Source: Ustulina deusta
Lineage: Eukaryota > Ascomycota > Sordariomycetes > Xylariales > Xylariaceae
Length of the DNA: 64,000 nucleotides
Assembly: GCA_023159155.1 (NCBI GenBank)
Contig: JAJNNX010000034.1
Coordinates: 248,001-312,000 of the forward strand
Direction: 5' to 3'
The position numbers were made by a program, and so were the translations under genes. The notes beneath the pieces were generated by a model that was not told where the DNA came from, made no database searches, and saw only the letters and a list, made by a program, of their open reading frames with translations. Shown piece by piece: positions 24,925 through 36,400 of this stretch. Every line of letters starts with the position of its first letter. Position 1 is the stretch's first letter.

Positions 24925-26727
24925 ATGGCCAGCGATACCTACACTCGCGACGTCGAGCAAGAGGGCGCAACCACGATGTCTAGGAACGGGACCAAGCCCC
25001 CCGACGGGCGGAAGCGCGTCCTTGTCGTCGGCGCCGGCGCAGCCGGCATGTCAACGGCGTACCACCTCTCGCGGCACCCGGAGAAATTCGACGTGACGCT
25101 GATCGACGCAGCAGACTACTGCGGCGGCCAGGCCTTCTCGATCCCGCTCGACAAGTGGCGGCACGGCGCCTCGTGGTGCAACCAAGGCGTGCAAGGCGGC
25201 TCGTACATCTTCCACCACACCTTGACCATGTTCGCGCGACAGGGGTTCCACGCCGACCCCGTGGCGCTGCAGGTGTCGTTCGGGAAAGACGATACCTTCT
25301 GGACCAACGTGTTTCCGACGGAGCTGTTGGTGCGGCACAGGAGCGAGGTCGCGCGTTTTGCGACGGTGCTGAGGCTCCTTCGCTGGTTCGAGGTCTTCTT
25401 CGCCCTGCTGCCGCTTCGTCTGGTGTTCAGGCTATTTCTGTTCTCGGATGAATTCGTCGAGATCGTCGTCCTTCCCATGACGGCGCTCTTCCTCGGCACC
25501 GGGAATGCGACGCCCGAGGTCCCTACTATCATGTTCGAGCGGCTTTGCACGTCTCCGACGTACGGCATGTGGTATAAACCGGACGGGAACACGGTTGTCA
25601 GTAACCGGCCGCCGATGGTCGTGTTTCCCAACCTCTCTGAATTCTATGAGACGTGGCGGAAGGATCTCGTCTCAAGGGGCGCGGCAGTCCGCCTTTCGAC
25701 CGAGTTGACGGAGGTCGTGCAGCGGGATAGGCGCGGTGTCGTGGTTAGACTCAAGCCGCGTACGCCTGTACCAGATCATCATAATCCCAACGATGCAGAC
25801 TTTGGCGCACCGATCAGCCAAGAAACCTTTGACGAGATCGTTCTATGCTGTCTTGCAGATAAGGCAAAGCAGGTGCTGGGGCGTACCGTTTCGTGGCGAG
25901 AGAGGTGGGTTCTGGGCTCTGCTAAGTTCAGCGACGACATCACCATCACGCACAGCGACGCGGATTACATGAAGAAGCATTACGAAAACTTCTACCGGGA
26001 AGATCTGGCAGTGGCTAAGACGAACGGGGTCGATCAGACTTCGCGACTCAACTACGCGGCGGGCAACTTCCGCCCGATGTACTACATCAAGACGTACCCG
26101 CAAGACAGGTCGAAGCTGGAGATGTGCTTCGACACGACGAATTATCAAAGCCAGTTCCCCGAGCACGTGCCGTTCGAGCAACATGTCTTTCAAACTATCC
26201 ATCTTAACAAAGGCCGGGACCGCCACTTGTGGTCGGATGGCGAGATTCGCAAGGATCGCATTATTCGTCAGGACTGGTGGCACCAATTATGTCACAGCTA
26301 CACGCACTACGTGTTCGTGGTGCCGTGGATGATGTTTTTGCAAGGGCGGAAGTATACGCGGTTTGCGGCCTCCTGGACCCTTGTCAACGCGCACGAAGTC
26401 GCTGTCATGTCGGGCATCGCTGCCGCTGTCGATCTCGGGGCCGAGTATCCCGAGGATTTAGAGCATGATCGTTTCGCTTTTCTTTGTTTCCGACTGTATT
26501 ACCTGCTTGCGTACGGGAAGTGGTACCGTCGCAAGCACACTGCAGGGCGAAGCAGTAAGACGTATGCGGAGGATGGAAGAAGCTGGGCCACTGGACCGTA
26601 TGGTAGCGTATACAGGGGTCCTGGAGTGTCGGCAATCGAACGGCGTACTTGGCGGGAGGAAGTCAAGAAGGGTGCGAGCACAGGGAACCTTGCTAAGGGG
26701 AATGCGCCTGGCAGAAGCCAGCCGTGA
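24925..26727 (+). CDS. FAD/NAD(P)-dependent oxidoreductase, membrane-associated
   Basis: A single uninterrupted exon encodes 600 aa. After a short hydrophilic leader comes a textbook Rossmann motif VLVVGAGAAGMSTAYHLS (about 32-49), ending in the Asp of a second strand (VTLID, about 57-61). A glycine-rich block CGGQAF follows, as in FAD-containing amine-oxidase-like and phytoene-desaturase-like enzymes. A strongly hydrophobic region at about 145-190 (FEVFFALLPLRLVFRLFLF) suggests membrane association. The region near residue 305 (FDEIVLCCLADKAKQVLG) matches the place where such enzymes return to the FAD domain. The substrate is unknown. An in-frame ATG at 24979 would shorten the leader by 18 residues and still keep the FAD motif. 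It stands out as intronless beside intron-bearing neighbours, which could point to acquisition or retroposition; that is inference. Confidence 0.85.
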   Translation: MASDTYTRDVEQEGATTMSRNGTKPPDGRKRVLVVGAGAAGMSTAYHLSRHPEKFDVTLIDAADYCGGQAFSIPLDKWRHGASWCNQGVQGGSYIFHHTLTMFARQGFHADPVALQVSFGKDDTFWTNVFPTELLVRHRSEVARFATVLRLLRWFEVFFALLPLRLVFRLFLFSDEFVEIVVLPMTALFLGTGNATPEVPTIMFERLCTSPTYGMWYKPDGNTVVSNRPPMVVFPNLSEFYETWRKDLVSRGAAVRLSTELTEVVQRDRRGVVVRLKPRTPVPDHHNPNDADFGAPISQETFDEIVLCCLADKAKQVLGRTVSWRERWVLGSAKFSDDITITHSDADYMKKHYENFYREDLAVAKTNGVDQTSRLNYAAGNFRPMYYIKTYPQDRSKLEMCFDTTNYQSQFPEHVPFEQHVFQTIHLNKGRDRHLWSDGEIRKDRIIRQDWWHQLCHSYTHYVFVVPWMMFLQGRKYTRFAASWTLVNAHEVAVMSGIAAAVDLGAEYPEDLEHDRFAFLCFRLYYLLAYGKWYRRKHTAGRSSKTYAEDGRSWATGPYGSVYRGPGVSAIERRTWREEVKKGASTGNLAKGNAPGRSQP

Positions 26728-29700
26728 GTGAGAAAAGGAGAAGTTGGGCAGTGCAGATTAGTCAACCCTCCGCAGTCAACAGACGATTTGAAAACACATA
26801 CGACATGATACATCCAAGGACAGTTAGAGCTGACATAGTTATTCCTGGATCCTCGCATGATCTACAACTTACAACTCGGTAATATATCACGTCACTTGCG
26901 CGTTGCGTGTGTTTGTTGCAACGAGGGATCTCAGATATTCCCCGGTCGTTGATTTGGCGACGCCGAAATGCTACCACCAGCGCCACGACGACCGAGTCCT
27001 TCATGACTCATGTCTTACGGGTATCAGTACAACGAAATGCGTAGACAATGTCCCTCGCCTAAACCTGAGCCCGTCTCCTGACGACTGTAATACCTCAAGG
27101 GAGTAGGATGGATGTGTTCGTTTAGCCCGTTATTTAGTTCGCGTCTGGCATCAGTATACAGACAGTCTAAAAGATGGATTGTCATGCATGCCATGCTCCA
27201 GTCTGCAACGGCGGATACGTATCCGTATACGTATGAATCGTAACTCGCTTACCTGTTGGTTGTCAGTGGCGGCCTTGTCTTGAGCGTCGTTAATCTCATA
27301 ACCACAAGCCAACCCCGGTTATCGCGGCCGTTGGTAAGGCACCAATAAACTGGTGCGTAATTCGCTCTAAGCTCTGCTATTATACGGGGCAGTGCATACC
27401 AAGCCGATGTGGAAAGTAAATCGCTACTCGTAAGCCAGAATACCTATATAACGCCATACGCGCAGTATTATGAAGATTTGGCCACGACTGGTAAGAGGCG
27501 TCGGTTTGTCCTATGAGGCTTTGGACGAGGCCGACACTTCGGCCAAGTACAAAGCATAGTCTTATTTTTAGCAAAGATACCTTTTACTTACTAGTGTGCC
27601 TGAGTAGGGTGTTTCCACCGGCCTAATCTGTACAACTGCACAACTACCCTATAGTAGTAAAGTCGATCGAGCTAACGTTGTGTGATATGAACAGGCAGTA
27701 TCAATTCCACTGAGAGCTACCATGAAGGCAATGCTCGCCGATTGCTCGAATGACCGAATGACACATGTTCTGGCTGGTCATTCAGACCAAGGCCTCTGCA
27801 TAGGTATTATTGTCGTGGCCGTACGTTTACTCCTGCCTAGATAGCGTACCTGAGAGCGGCATGGGGGATTTTGTGAAGGATTCTGGTTCTTTCTTGGCAG
27901 GGGTCAGAGAGAAAAACCAAAGGACCATTACTGCCACGGCATCGCCGCCTCTACTTACAGACTGGTCAGTACCTGCCCATGTAGAGCTATTTCACCCGAA
28001 GACGGCCCGTTGCTAGGTGGGCATATTTCCGGTCCTTCGTGTTGCCTGTTCACCCTCGCCTTTTGAGGGCCTGTCAATAAACGTCTATAATCGACGTAGT
28101 AAGCAAGGTGATGGATCGAGGGGCTTGACACTAGATCGTCACAGGTGGGCATCATCCGAAGATGATATGAGCTGTAGCGTAATTGGCAGTACTGGATGAA
28201 TGCTTCTATGGTTAGAACCGGCCCATTTCAAGATGAAACTATTACCACGGTGAAGGCCAGTTTGGTTCTGGGTCGATAGCTTCACGGGCTGAGCATACAC
28301 TAGATTAGGTACACCATGTCCATATAATTGACGCTGGCTGGGTCTAATCTGGGGTAGGGCTGAAAATAGATTGGCCATCTCCACCGTAAGCGGCATGTAC
28401 TGGCAAGTGCCTAGGTATCTCTTCACGTGCAATGTCACCTGTGCACAGCTGACTAAGGCAATTTCATACCATACAGTCCCGGAAGAACCCTCAGGCTGTT
28501 TTGTTGTCTTGTCCCTTTCGTGTCAGTACATTGCGCTCTTGCAATGCTTCTCATCACACAGCCAAGGCACAAGGTAGCAGCCGCGGAAAGCCGCCGTACC
28601 TGAAAAAACAAAAACTCGAACGAGGATCAGATCCGAGAACCTAACTACCAGTCATCACGGCGGAGTCATGATTCATCCTCCCTTCTTCATTCCGCGTGCC
28701 TGGCAGTCTCGATAGTCGGTGGCTATGTCGCACACCACCGCGCCACGCCACGCTTCTTCTCTTCTTCTCTGTTTGGTTGCAATTTCCAGAATTCGTAAGC
28801 AAGATGAAAGCGATGCCGATCCTACCTCACTAGTCCAGTCCCCAACAAACGCAGGCTTCCCGTCAGCCACGTACACCGTTAGCGACAGGCTCATGTCAGT
28901 AGGTAGTGGCTGCGTGATGGGTGTTGGGCGCCGACATTAGCCTTGCAGGACGCTCTGATCTTTTTGTGCCTCTTGCTATGCCTTGCCTTGCATTTATCTG
29001 CATACTTCACGCCATATAATCATCACGCCGGCGAATCGCGCCCTTTCAGTTTTCGGGAGCCCGAAGCCGCCCCGAGACAAAGTTCATCCTCCCTTTCAAC
29101 CTCATACTTGTTTTCCCGGGTACACTAATAGATCCGGCACATTCCTCAGCCAAGGTGGCAGCCCATCCCTCGAAACGCTATGCACACTAGGGACCAACGT
29201 CTTATGCGTAGTGTAGAGCCCGCCCAACTAGCCTTGCGCCTCGAATCCAACATCGCGGGTCTGGCCATTCTCACCCCACAACCAGGTGTGCAAGGGGAAG
29301 GCGTCGGCTTAGCTCGTCGTGAGAATCTGTTTCTGTCCTTCTCGAAGACTCTCGTGCGCAGTTTCACACTCTAACCTTCATATCCAGCCTATCAGCACAT
29401 CGAGATGACCCGTTTCGAAACGTGAAGGATTCATCATGCTTCGAGAAACACATAATCCCCGCGCGCCTTAGTCATACGTGAAGTGCAGGTTACTACATGC
29501 ATTGAGTGACCAGCCCAGTATACTATTTCAAACCGAACTATCAATGCCCCAGATCCAGGATCGTCCCTAATTTTCGCTTGGTGTTGTGTTCCTTGTTCCT
29601 TGCAGCTACACTATTGCAGATTAATGGCTCCTGTCCCCCACAAGGCAGGCAACTGATAAGATATCACAGCTGAACCGCAGGCTGAAATTCCCAGACCGAG

Positions 29701-30028
29701 GAGGCGTCGTACACTGTCACGTCGCCCGATAACCGAGCCTTACATGATGAGAAGACCCTAACCTGGTGCGGCGTCGCCATCTCGGCAGGCAGGGCGGAAC
29801 ACCTGCCTAAGCGATGATAACACGACAGCACAAGCAACACATAACCATCAGCCGCGCCAGGCCATGTGGGCTTCCCGCGCATAATTAACGCCCTGGAGGA
29901 GTGCAATTTCCAAAAAATCGTATCGGGTGTTACGTGGGTCCGATAGACATGTAACGTCAGTTGGGATTTTCCACTTGGCGCACCATCTTTTCTACCCAAT
30001 TTCCAACCTAGCTCACATAAGCCTTGAC
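26728..30028. other. Gene-poor stretch
   Basis: Only short overlapping frames are present, most without an ATG start, and none resembles a known family. Small palindromic words occur near 27218-27233 (GGATACGTATCC, GTATAC). Confidence 0.4.
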
Positions 30029-30060
30029 CCGATTATGTGGCACGAATGCCACATAATCGG
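30029..30060. repeat. Perfect 13-bp inverted repeat (hairpin)
   Basis: CCGATTATGTGGC and its exact reverse complement GCCACATAATCGG are separated by the six bases ACGAAT. The palindrome is isolated in non-coding DNA. Confidence 0.95.
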
Positions 30061-31618
30061 ACTTTTGTCTGTTTCGATCGGGCCCGTGAATATACCGTTG
30101 GTTCCGTTACTCGATTTGGTGCACTAGACCGAGTTGGTGTACCACCCTACGGCCGGGAATATCACGTAGATCGTATGCGCCCGGGCACACATGCATAAAC
30201 ACAACGCACGTACCGGAGCAAGCCGGAGAATTGATCACGGAACCAAAAAAAAAAAAAGAGAGAGAGGAAAAAAGAATATTTGACACGGTAATCTTTTATT
30301 AGTATTCGTGAGTCAATCTACTCCCTTCCTTCATTGTGTACTAGACTACCTCCTACATATACAATACCTTATCCAATCTCAATTGTGATGCACGTATGTA
30401 AATAGCCAAGGATCAGCTGGGCGAAAGTGGCGCCAGGATCAATCTAACCTAGGTCTTACCAGGGCATATTGCTAAATTCTGGGGTGCAGCTGCCATGGTA
30501 TGTATGGTATACAAGGCCCCGGCGGTTGAAAAGACACTCACCACAAGGTGTGGATGATGATGTGAGACAATGATGATGGCTGATAATGCGCTTCCAAGTC
30601 GGGATGACGGGGTCGAGTTCGTTCATTCATAGCAGCCTACGAAAAAAAAAAAAAAAACCCCCCCCACACTTGTCCGCTATCGTCTTGGTACCTAAAGGAC
30701 AACGATTGGATTACACATAGATTTGGAACTGCATATTTGGAAGCAATGAGCACAAATAGGTAGGTTAGGGTTTAGGCATAAGATAAGGTCTGGCAAGTAA
30801 GTACCTCTGTCAGCCTGTGATGGTTAAGCATACCTAAGGTAAGTGCAGAATGTTAAAGTGGTTCTTGGCGCTTGCCGAGGTATTCTCACCAGTTGGGCTC
30901 CCAGCTAGGCAGACCGGAGAGCATGACGGAGGCGGGAAAACATGTCAAATCGGCAAGTCGAATCTGCAAAGCATATCACACCGCAAAATGCCACAGCTTA
31001 CTAGGCAGAACAGGAAAGAAGGTCATACGAGGATATGAATCTAGTTCATTTTTTTATCGATGCATGCATCGTTATGATTGTTAGGTATCTACTCCCGAGA
31101 TAGCACGACCACCATGCCGATCCATCCATCCATTCATTCTCCGCCCAGAAAGGGGGCTGTCTGGATTATTCCTTGTACCGGGCGAGTCTCCTCTCATGCC
31201 ATGCAATTATCCGGCCTGTCATTCCCCTTCCTCTGAAGAACACCAAATTAATGCTTCTCAAGTATCATAATGTAAAAAAAAACTCTCTTATAGCAAACTA
31301 GGGCGGTGGAAAGGGAAGGGGGATCTACCCCCGAGACCCATTCACGCCTAGCAAAAAAAGCAAAGTGATCTCCGGTTCCCACATCCTCTTTTAAAACAAA
31401 TCAAACTTTTGGTAGATCATAAGGGTTCCCCTTGCCTCAATCTCAATGAGTTTGCCGGGCACCCTCACCGAAACTCCTTGCTAGTGATGCTGAACAATGC
31501 CTCATTAAAGACGCCGATGTATGTATGCTGTTGATGAATGCTGAAAGGTCGTCTCATCTCGCGTATATCCGGCCCAATGCTTCTGAAGACAAAATGAAAT
31601 GATGAAATAGTAGTAGAT
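30061..31618. other. Intergenic region downstream of the cyclin
   Basis: This holds A-rich runs near 30245-30257 and 30641-30657 and a single TTAGGGTTTAGG word near 30766 that is not a telomere array. No gene is recognised. Confidence 0.45.
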
Positions 31619-32794
31619 TTATGCCTGAGCACCGAACATGCGATGCCACATTCCACGACCAGTTCGTGCCCGCTTCGCATTCGCAGTGCCGTCCTGCAGC
31701 TCGCGAAGTTCATCGGTGCTGATCTCGTAGGGTAGTAACTGTTTTCTGCGGTGTGCATTCTTATGCATGGGGATCATAGCTGGCTCCGGCATATCGAGGA
31801 CAATCTCAATCGGTGACTCATGCAGAGAACTACCCGTGTAAGCAACGCAAGGGTCCACCTCGGCGTCCGAGAAAGGCGTGGAGGATCTCGAGTGCTGACG
31901 GGAAGATAGTGATGAGGCATAGGAGCTGCCGGAGCTGCTACCGGATGAGCTGTAACTGTAGGCCAATTCGGGAGGTGGCGTGGACTCTGATGCAGTGTCG
32001 TGCACCACGCGGATGGTCGACTCCTTGGGTGGCGACGCCAGCCGTTGTCGTGAGGGCGATCGTGAGCTGCCGCGAGACGCAGGAGGGGTGAGAACTCGGG
32101 CTTCTGCCCAGGCTCGTGCCGCTGCCGCCTCTTCTTGCCTCTGCTTCTTGCGTTGCATGCGTCGGATATACTTCGCTTCCAAGTCATCGCGAATCGGCGC
32201 GAGGAATAGATCCAGTTCACGATAGAGATCCTCCTCGGTAATTCTCAGGTCCCAGTCCAACAGGAACAGCAACTGCTTCTCCATCAAGTTGACTTCCGTC
32301 CGACTAAATCCAAAGCTATATCCATCGCGATGAATGTGGCTGTAATTGGCCCAATGCTTATTCTTGGGTGAACTGTCATTCAGGTACTTGGCAGAAAGAA
32401 TTAGCGCAGCTAGAAAGATGCGGTGGGTCGTGCATCGCAGGCCCTTGGCCATGGGCTGGAGCCGGGACTTTAGCCTAGTTAAGTAGACGAGAGTCGACAT
32501 GAGAGTCGGGACCTGCACGCTTGATGACACAACCAATTGTGTAATAAACTCCTCTAACGTCGGCAGGCCACTGTCATCACATCGAATAGCCTTTGGCGAG
32601 GGTGTCCTGGACGATGTGGGATACTGCGTTTGACGTTGAGGCGGTGGTGGCATCATATTCGGGTCGCACTGGATAACTTTTGATGCAGCTTCTGCCAGAT
32701 GAAAGATCATGGCGTGGCTAACCGGCAAGCGGATGAACTGGTCGAGTGCGGCGGCATTAAGCTCATCCATCCCTAATATCGATCTCGAAGACAT
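31619..32794 (-). CDS. Pcl1/Pcl2-type (Pho80-family) cyclin
   Basis: A single exon encodes 391 aa from the ATG at 32794 (MSSRSILGMDELNAAALDQF). The frame is open further upstream to 32848, but that codon is GTG, so the first ATG was chosen. The cyclin box spans about 20-200. Its typical helices are visible: TLMSTLVYLTRLKSRL, then CTTHRIFLAALILSAKYLND, then TEVNLMEKQLLFLLDWDL. This matches Pcl1,2-like G1 cyclins that activate Pho85-type kinases in morphogenesis and cell-cycle start. A basic coiled segment follows (RRMQRKKQRQEEAAAARAWA), then a Ser/Pro-rich low-complexity tail of about 150 residues with many SP/TP sites, likely phosphorylated and short-lived. Its exact kinase partner cannot be read from sequence. 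Confidence 0.9.
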   Translation of the reverse strand: MSSRSILGMDELNAAALDQFIRLPVSHAMIFHLAEAASKVIQCDPNMMPPPPQRQTQYPTSSRTPSPKAIRCDDSGLPTLEEFITQLVVSSSVQVPTLMSTLVYLTRLKSRLQPMAKGLRCTTHRIFLAALILSAKYLNDSSPKNKHWANYSHIHRDGYSFGFSRTEVNLMEKQLLFLLDWDLRITEEDLYRELDLFLAPIRDDLEAKYIRRMQRKKQRQEEAAAARAWAEARVLTPPASRGSSRSPSRQRLASPPKESTIRVVHDTASESTPPPELAYSYSSSGSSSGSSYASSLSSRQHSRSSTPFSDAEVDPCVAYTGSSLHESPIEIVLDMPEPAMIPMHKNAHRRKQLLPYEISTDELRELQDGTANAKRARTGRGMWHRMFGAQA

Positions 32795-33420
32795 CTTATC
32801 GGTGATGTGTAAGTGAGTGTGTGACAAGTATCTCGAGTCGAACACCACAACGATATCGATGATGAATAGTCTCTTAGTACTCGATGACTAAAAAGCAAGA
32901 ATCCGGGGTAGATGTCGGTGGTGGTGGGAAGAGGAGCTGGTATATATTAACACTCAAGGTGTGTAAGTGAGTGAGTGAGTGAGTGAGTGACTGGGTTGAT
33001 GTATATATGTAAGAGTAATAAGCAAAGAGATGTATGACAAGGCGAACTATCTGATATTAGAGTCAAATAGTAGCCTGGCAGGCGCAGTTAAAGCGAGTTC
33101 TAGTCGTATGTATGATAAATAAATAATGGATCGAGTGCGTAGTACGTGACGTGATATAGTCGAGGCTGAGCCGACTCCTTGGGCGTGTTCGCTTTGGGTA
33201 GCTGGGCCGGGTTGTGTGTGTGGGTACAAAGTACTTTGAGAGAGGGCTGGTAGGGAACAAGGGGTTCGAGATCGGCGCGGGTTGGGTCCGACGGCTGACA
33301 CGAAGTGCCTGGGCTGGGCTGGAATTGACGGCGGTGGTCTTTGTCAGGGGGGGGGCCTAGGATTGACTTGTCTTGTCTCTCCAAGGTGGCTAGTGGCTGG
33401 CTTAAAACGACGGTCAATAA
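32795..33420. promoter_or_regulatory. Probable leader and promoter of the cyclin gene
   Basis: This upstream sequence of the minus-strand cyclin contains a perfect (GTGA)6 array at 32967-32990 and TATATATG words near 33000. Minus-strand frames of about 100 codons cross it but are low-complexity. Assignment as leader is by position only. Confidence 0.4.
32967..32990. repeat. (GTGA)6 microsatellite
   Basis: Six perfect GTGA units lie about 170 bp upstream of the cyclin ATG. Confidence 0.95.
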
Positions 33421-36400
33421 GTGAAGAGGTGGGTGTGCCCACTAGAGGTTGAATGTACACTACTTCTGTACCTTGGTACGTACCTCGCCAAGAGAAGGCA
33501 GGGGTTGGAGGCTTGGCTAGTGGGAAGTTCTCCGTTCGCCCTGCTAGGTAGCTTGTAGCGCGCTGCTATGCTTCTTGCTAGTCGCTGACACCTGTCACTG
33601 GAAGCAAAAGATGTCGGAAACTCGGCGTGGTGCGTTTTGCCGCAGCTGAAAGGATGACGATGACAATGGTGCCTCTCGCTCTCTCCGTTGAAAAAAAAAA
33701 AAGTTTCGTGACTCGCGACAGAACAATAGTGGCGAAGGACCAGGAAATGGCTACCGAAATGGCCGAAATAGCACAGAGCCGAGGTTTTGGTTGATGCTTT
33801 TTTGGTTGTGTGTTTGTTGCTTTTCACACGAGAGAAAAAAAAAGTGGTGCCTGTTTTCGACAATATGGACTGGATACGGTCAAATAAGAGCACTGGCGTG
33901 GTAAATAAAGCCGAAAACAAAGCCAACGTAGTATACTATGTAAGTTAAAATGCGCGGTGGGTGCGCATAAGTCAGCTGGGCCAGCTTCGCACTCTAGATG
34001 TTACTCTAGATGTTACCCCCGTGTTCGTCAGATGGTGGGGTGGGTGACAGTCGCCAAAGCACTGCCAGTACCCGTGCCTGTGGAAATCTTCAATCTTGCT
34101 GGATTGGTGGATCGGAGGACGGCCAAGATGTCCGTAAAAGGAAGGGATGTCTAAGGTCGACAAGGTGAGAGCGAGGATTGCCGAAAGGACTGACGAATGC
34201 GTTTGGGGATGATTAGTTGTGGGCAAGCAGAAACCTGACTCTCCCGGGGATCTGAAGGCGCAGTGGTCCAGGGTCTGGACTATATTTCAAATGCTACCAG
34301 GGAACCTGAGGATCACAGGATTTGGCGGGATGATGCTGGAAGACGGCGTCACACGCTCACGTAGCAAGATGCGTTCAATCAAATTGTTCCAAGTTGCCGA
34401 GGCGAACGGTGTGACCGGTGTGACCGAATGGTGTCTTGTGTCGAGACTTGTGTTGTTGGCGGTTGCTGAATTAACGAATGACCCAAGAACCTGCTGGGAT
34501 GCGCGGCCTGATATAGGATCTTCTGGAGTCCTTGGTAACGATTGGAAATTCAAGAAGGGAGTTTGATGAGATATGTGCAAGTATTAAATGCTGGACAGCC
34601 GGTTTGGGGGTTTGTTGCAGTATTGATGGAATATTGAACGAATCATAGACTAGCCAGAGTCTATTGAACTACTAAAAGCAGAATGAACAATGAAAATCGT
34701 TTCGTATCGTGAACCTCGTATTACCCGTCGTGGATTTGCGGTGGGGTCGAGTCGTAATAGCTAATTAGACAGAATCTATCTGGTCTTCCCTTCGACAGTC
34801 GAAGAATCAGGTTCTCATTCCGAGCTGGGAGGCTGTCTGATGCGCCGAGGGAGGGTGGTGGATGGAGAAAGGGATCTGGGGAATTCAGGAAGAAGTAAAT
34901 AGACGACTTCTGGATTCCATATATCTATTATACCTGCGAATTCGCCGAGCGACTATCTCGATATGAATCAGCGAACGACCTAGCAGCATTGGATCCCTGT
35001 GGTTTATTGACAGCGAATACCACCGCAGGCGGTTTGCACACCGCGGTTGCTCAAACCAAAAGGCGGGCTCATCATCGTAGCAGCCCCCCAAAATAGCAGT
35101 GTGCGAGGCAAATGAGTGGACGTGAATGGCTGTAGTCTCTCTCGAGGCCCATGCCTACACACGCGCTGTGGCCTGGCTGGGGACGACAAACGCCGGCAAG
35201 CCATTGGTGCATGTAAGTGGCCCTGAGTCTTCAAGAGATGAAACAAGCGAGCGACGAGGGGTCCTGGGTACTGGTCGGGGCGAGAGCCAAGCTGCTGCAC
35301 CACGCTACCTGGCCTGATGTGCAGGGAATGGTGGATCCTCAACCCACTGCCAGATTGGATTACTGGGCGCCAGTCGCCCAAGTCACCCGCCGCTGCCCAC
35401 CGTCGGCCAGTGAGTTGCTACTACCGGTTGTATCTATCGCCTGTGAAGTTTCTACACTGCACCACAGCTGCCAGTTGACATGTCCCCGGCCAATGAATTT
35501 CCGTTCGTCGAGCCGCTGCCACTGCGAGACACCTATTTTAGCAAAATGTCGCCGTTAGCTGGTAGCTCTAGATTTGGTGGCTGGCTTAACATGGTAGCCG
35601 CCCAATCAATGTCTGCCAGCACCAAATCACTAATAACTGCAAAAACAACTCAGCAACCAAGATAAGACCCAAGAGGTCGAATTAGGTTGTTTAGCCGGCC
35701 GCATTTATCGCGACCAAGTGCGTGCTTGTCCAAAGTCTATCTATTTATTTATCCACAGAGTAGTAGAGACTACCTATCTCTATCTAGAAATCGGATGGAG
35801 TCGCCACGGTGGCCGGCCGGCCTGGACCTGTTTCTGTTCCATCTCATCTGGTTGCTGGAGATCTTCGTTTCGGTCGTCACAACGACAAACGACAAGCCGG
35901 CAGACGGTCACGGAGTGTACGTGTAGGGTTGGCTTACAATCCATACCCGTCAACTAACTCTCCGTAGATCAATCTTTCATGAGAGTTGATGTGAGATTCG
36001 TATTGCATGAATATCTGGGCTTAAAATACCAGAATTATTTTCAAGAGTAGAAGAATATGAAGCATTGATGAAATTCCGCGGAGGACCCAGTGATGTTGTG
36101 GGCGGTCAGTACTAAATAACGTTACATTGTCTGGGCCGCCGGCCGCTGTTATTCCGTGCCAAGTATCTAAAATCATCCCTATATCGAAGTACCTACCTGG
36201 CTCAGGCATTGTCGTCTGATAATTTGAGCATCATTGAAACGAAACGTTCGTTCGCTTGTCGGTGTCCCCTATAAACGTCGTCATGCACCTGCTTGAAACG
36301 ATAAGATTGCGGATATAGAGTTGAGAATACGAACTGATGGGGGCAAGCGTCTTCAAGGTTATCCTCATCGACACATGCGAGAGGCACATGCCGTCTTTAC

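Noticed and set aside
30766..30778. Telomere-like TTAGGGTTTAGG word
   Set aside because: A single copy in unique sequence, with no array.
33414..33926. 170-codon minus-strand frame
   Set aside because: No ATG start, low-complexity Ser/His/Phe composition, and no family resemblance.
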